A DNA stretch of 6,014 bases from contig SKLG01000135.1 of NCBI GenBank assembly GCA_007123335.1, positions 1 through 6,014 on the forward strand. Direction: 5' to 3'. The first letter of the stretch is position 1, and every line of letters begins with the position of its first letter. The notes beneath the pieces are model-generated. The model was not told the origin of the DNA and ran no database searches. It saw only the letters and a list, made by a program, of their open reading frames with translations. Shown piece after piece: positions 5,123 through 6,014 of this stretch. The DNA is from Anaerolineae bacterium. GTDB taxonomy: Bacteria; Chloroflexota; Anaerolineae; UBA1429. Both the position numbers and the translations under genes were made by a program.

Positions 5123-5887
5123 TCAGCCGAATAATTGTTCGCTAGAGATGGTCGGGCACCAGAACTTTTCGATGTAGGCGACGACCAGGCCCGTGCCGGC
5201 CCAATGGTCCACATAGGGCAGGCGGGCGGGATTGTACATGGCGTCGGTGAGGTCGCGCACCAGGGCGATATCCACGCCCCAGCGCACCATCTGCTTGATG
5301 GCGAAGGAGCGGTTGAGGATGCACATGTTGGTGTGCACGCCCATGATCAGCACCTGCTCCACCGCGCGGTGCTGCAGATAGCTATAGATCCGCGCCCCGT
5401 CGTCGGCGATGACGTCGCGATCGGCGTCGATGTCGATGGCCGGATGCTGGCGCGTCCATGGCCTGCTGACCTGCGACTCGTTGGTATCCGAGCCGTGATC
5501 GCTGGCGTCCACGGGGAGGGGATAGTCGATGACGTCCGTCCGCTCGGGCGGCGGCTCCACCTCGGGGACGGCCAGGATGCGCTCCCGCGCCGGGTGGCCC
5601 GCGTAAAAGGCCATGGTGTCCGAGGGGGCGTGAATGATCCACACGCCGCGCTCCCGTGCGGCATGGACGGCGGCGTTCATCCTCGGGGCCATCGCCTCCA
5701 CCCGCTCGGATGCGCCTCGGCTCCAGTGGGCGTCCCACATGTCGCAAAGGATCAGCGCCACACGATCGGCGGCGATCGTCTTTTCCGCGCTGTAGCGCTC
5801 CCAGACGTTGTGCCCGCCGGCGTCCTGAATCAGGCGTTGGCGGCGGAGGGTCAGATGTAGATCGCGGCTTGCGGCGTGTTCAGGCAT
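5123..5887 (-). CDS. Isochorismatase-like cysteine hydrolase
   Basis: A 254-residue cytoplasmic alpha/beta hydrolase of the isochorismatase superfamily. Asp49 in ALILCDMWDAH (44-54) and the nucleophile position Cys189 in MGVHTNMCIL (182-191) are clear, followed by VRDLTDAMYNP (210-220) and a YIEKFWCPTI tail (238-247). Other superfamily members hydrolyse amides (nicotinamide, carbamoylsarcosine, ureidoacrylate) or isochorismate. No Lys lies between residues 36 and 198, where the third residue of the Asp-Lys-Cys triad is expected, so this may be a variant subfamily. About 40 residues precede the core strand, longer than many members. ATG follows GAGGGAG (5900-5894) by six bases. It lies 25 bases after the preceding partial gene and 68 before the RraA-like gene, so operon membership is likely. 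In this setting it might release a sugar acid from an amide or conjugate; that is inference. Confidence 0.9.
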   Translation of the reverse strand: MPEHAASRDLHLTLRRQRLIQDAGGHNVWERYSAEKTIAADRVALILCDMWDAHWSRGASERVEAMAPRMNAAVHAARERGVWIIHAPSDTMAFYAGHPARERILAVPEVEPPPERTDVIDYPLPVDASDHGSDTNESQVSRPWTRQHPAIDIDADRDVIADDGARIYSYLQHRAVEQVLIMGVHTNMCILNRSFAIKQMVRWGVDIALVRDLTDAMYNPARLPYVDHWAGTGLVVAYIEKFWCPTISSEQLFG

Positions 5888-5912
5888 GGTATGCTCCCTC
5901 GAGAATAGAATG

Positions 5913-6014
5913 CTATGCAGCGGCGGCCTGGAACTCGATGCTTATCGATCCGCCAGTTAGCTCAAGCCTCCGAACCAGGTAGTTGACCTTGGATTCCTTC
6001 TTGCGCTGGTCAAA
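5913..6014 (-). CDS. C-terminal end of an unidentified gene, cut by the window edge
   Basis: The last 33 codons of a frame that enters from the right edge, ending in TAG at 5915-5913. The tail starts FDQRKKESKVNYLVRRLEL, continues with a short hydrophobic stretch (TGGSISIEF), and ends in four alanines. I do not recognise the family. The stop is 25 bases before the hydrolase start, and no promoter or terminator is visible between them, so it is probably the preceding gene of the same operon. With no visible start it could be a chance open frame, but the placement and same-strand orientation favour a real gene. Confidence 0.55.
   Translation of the reverse strand, partial: FDQRKKESKVNYLVRRLELTGGSISIEFQAAAA

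Noticed and set aside
1..6014. CRISPR array, insertion sequence or integrase attachment site
   Set aside because: No regularly spaced direct repeats, no transposase or integrase frame and no terminal inverted repeats bounding a gene were seen.

Overview
The window is GC-rich and compact, and every gene that can be supported lies on the minus strand, so the order of transcription runs from high to low coordinates. Short gaps, good Shine-Dalgarno (SD) sites and TTGACA/TATAAT promoters mark it as bacterial. The mix of sugar-acid enzymes would suit a soil or environmental heterotroph such as a Chloroflexota or Planctomycete-type bacterium, but the sequence does not fix the taxon.

Region 6014-1620 is a catabolic operon. 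It holds the last 33 codons of an unidentified gene, an isochorismatase-like cysteine hydrolase, an RraA/HMG-aldolase-like protein, an enolase-superfamily (mandelate racemase type) sugar-acid dehydratase, and an FGGY carbohydrate kinase closest in feel to sedoheptulokinases. Gaps are 25, 68, 11 and 31 bases and each gene has its own SD. A reasonable inference is sugar-acid breakdown: the dehydratase makes a 2-keto-3-deoxy acid, the RraA-like aldolase cleaves it, and the kinase phosphorylates a sugar substrate or product. The hydrolase may release the acid from an amide or similar conjugate. The exact substrate cannot be read from the window.

Region 1623-1347 is the most interesting part. A consensus promoter (TTGACA, 16 bases, TATAAT), whose -35 box contains the kinase stop codon, drives a leader of about 240 nt in front of a CaCA-family cation exchanger gene (1346-321). 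The leader has a textbook intrinsic terminator and two nested long-range helices. One is a 13-bp helix covering the exchanger SD; the other is a perfect 9-bp helix next to it. It also holds two tiny ORFs overlapping as ATGA. It looks like a cis-regulatory RNA, and I do not recognise it as a known riboswitch class.

Region 320-70 is a second leader, in front of a gene whose first 23 codons end the window. It has a TATAAT promoter, a 17-codon ORF with an SD, and a compact fold: an 8-bp closing helix, a perfect 10-bp hairpin, a second hairpin, and a hairpin loop that can pair over 7 nt with a downstream segment. It may also be a regulatory RNA. Having two structured leaders around one ion exchanger is the main reason to look again at this window.
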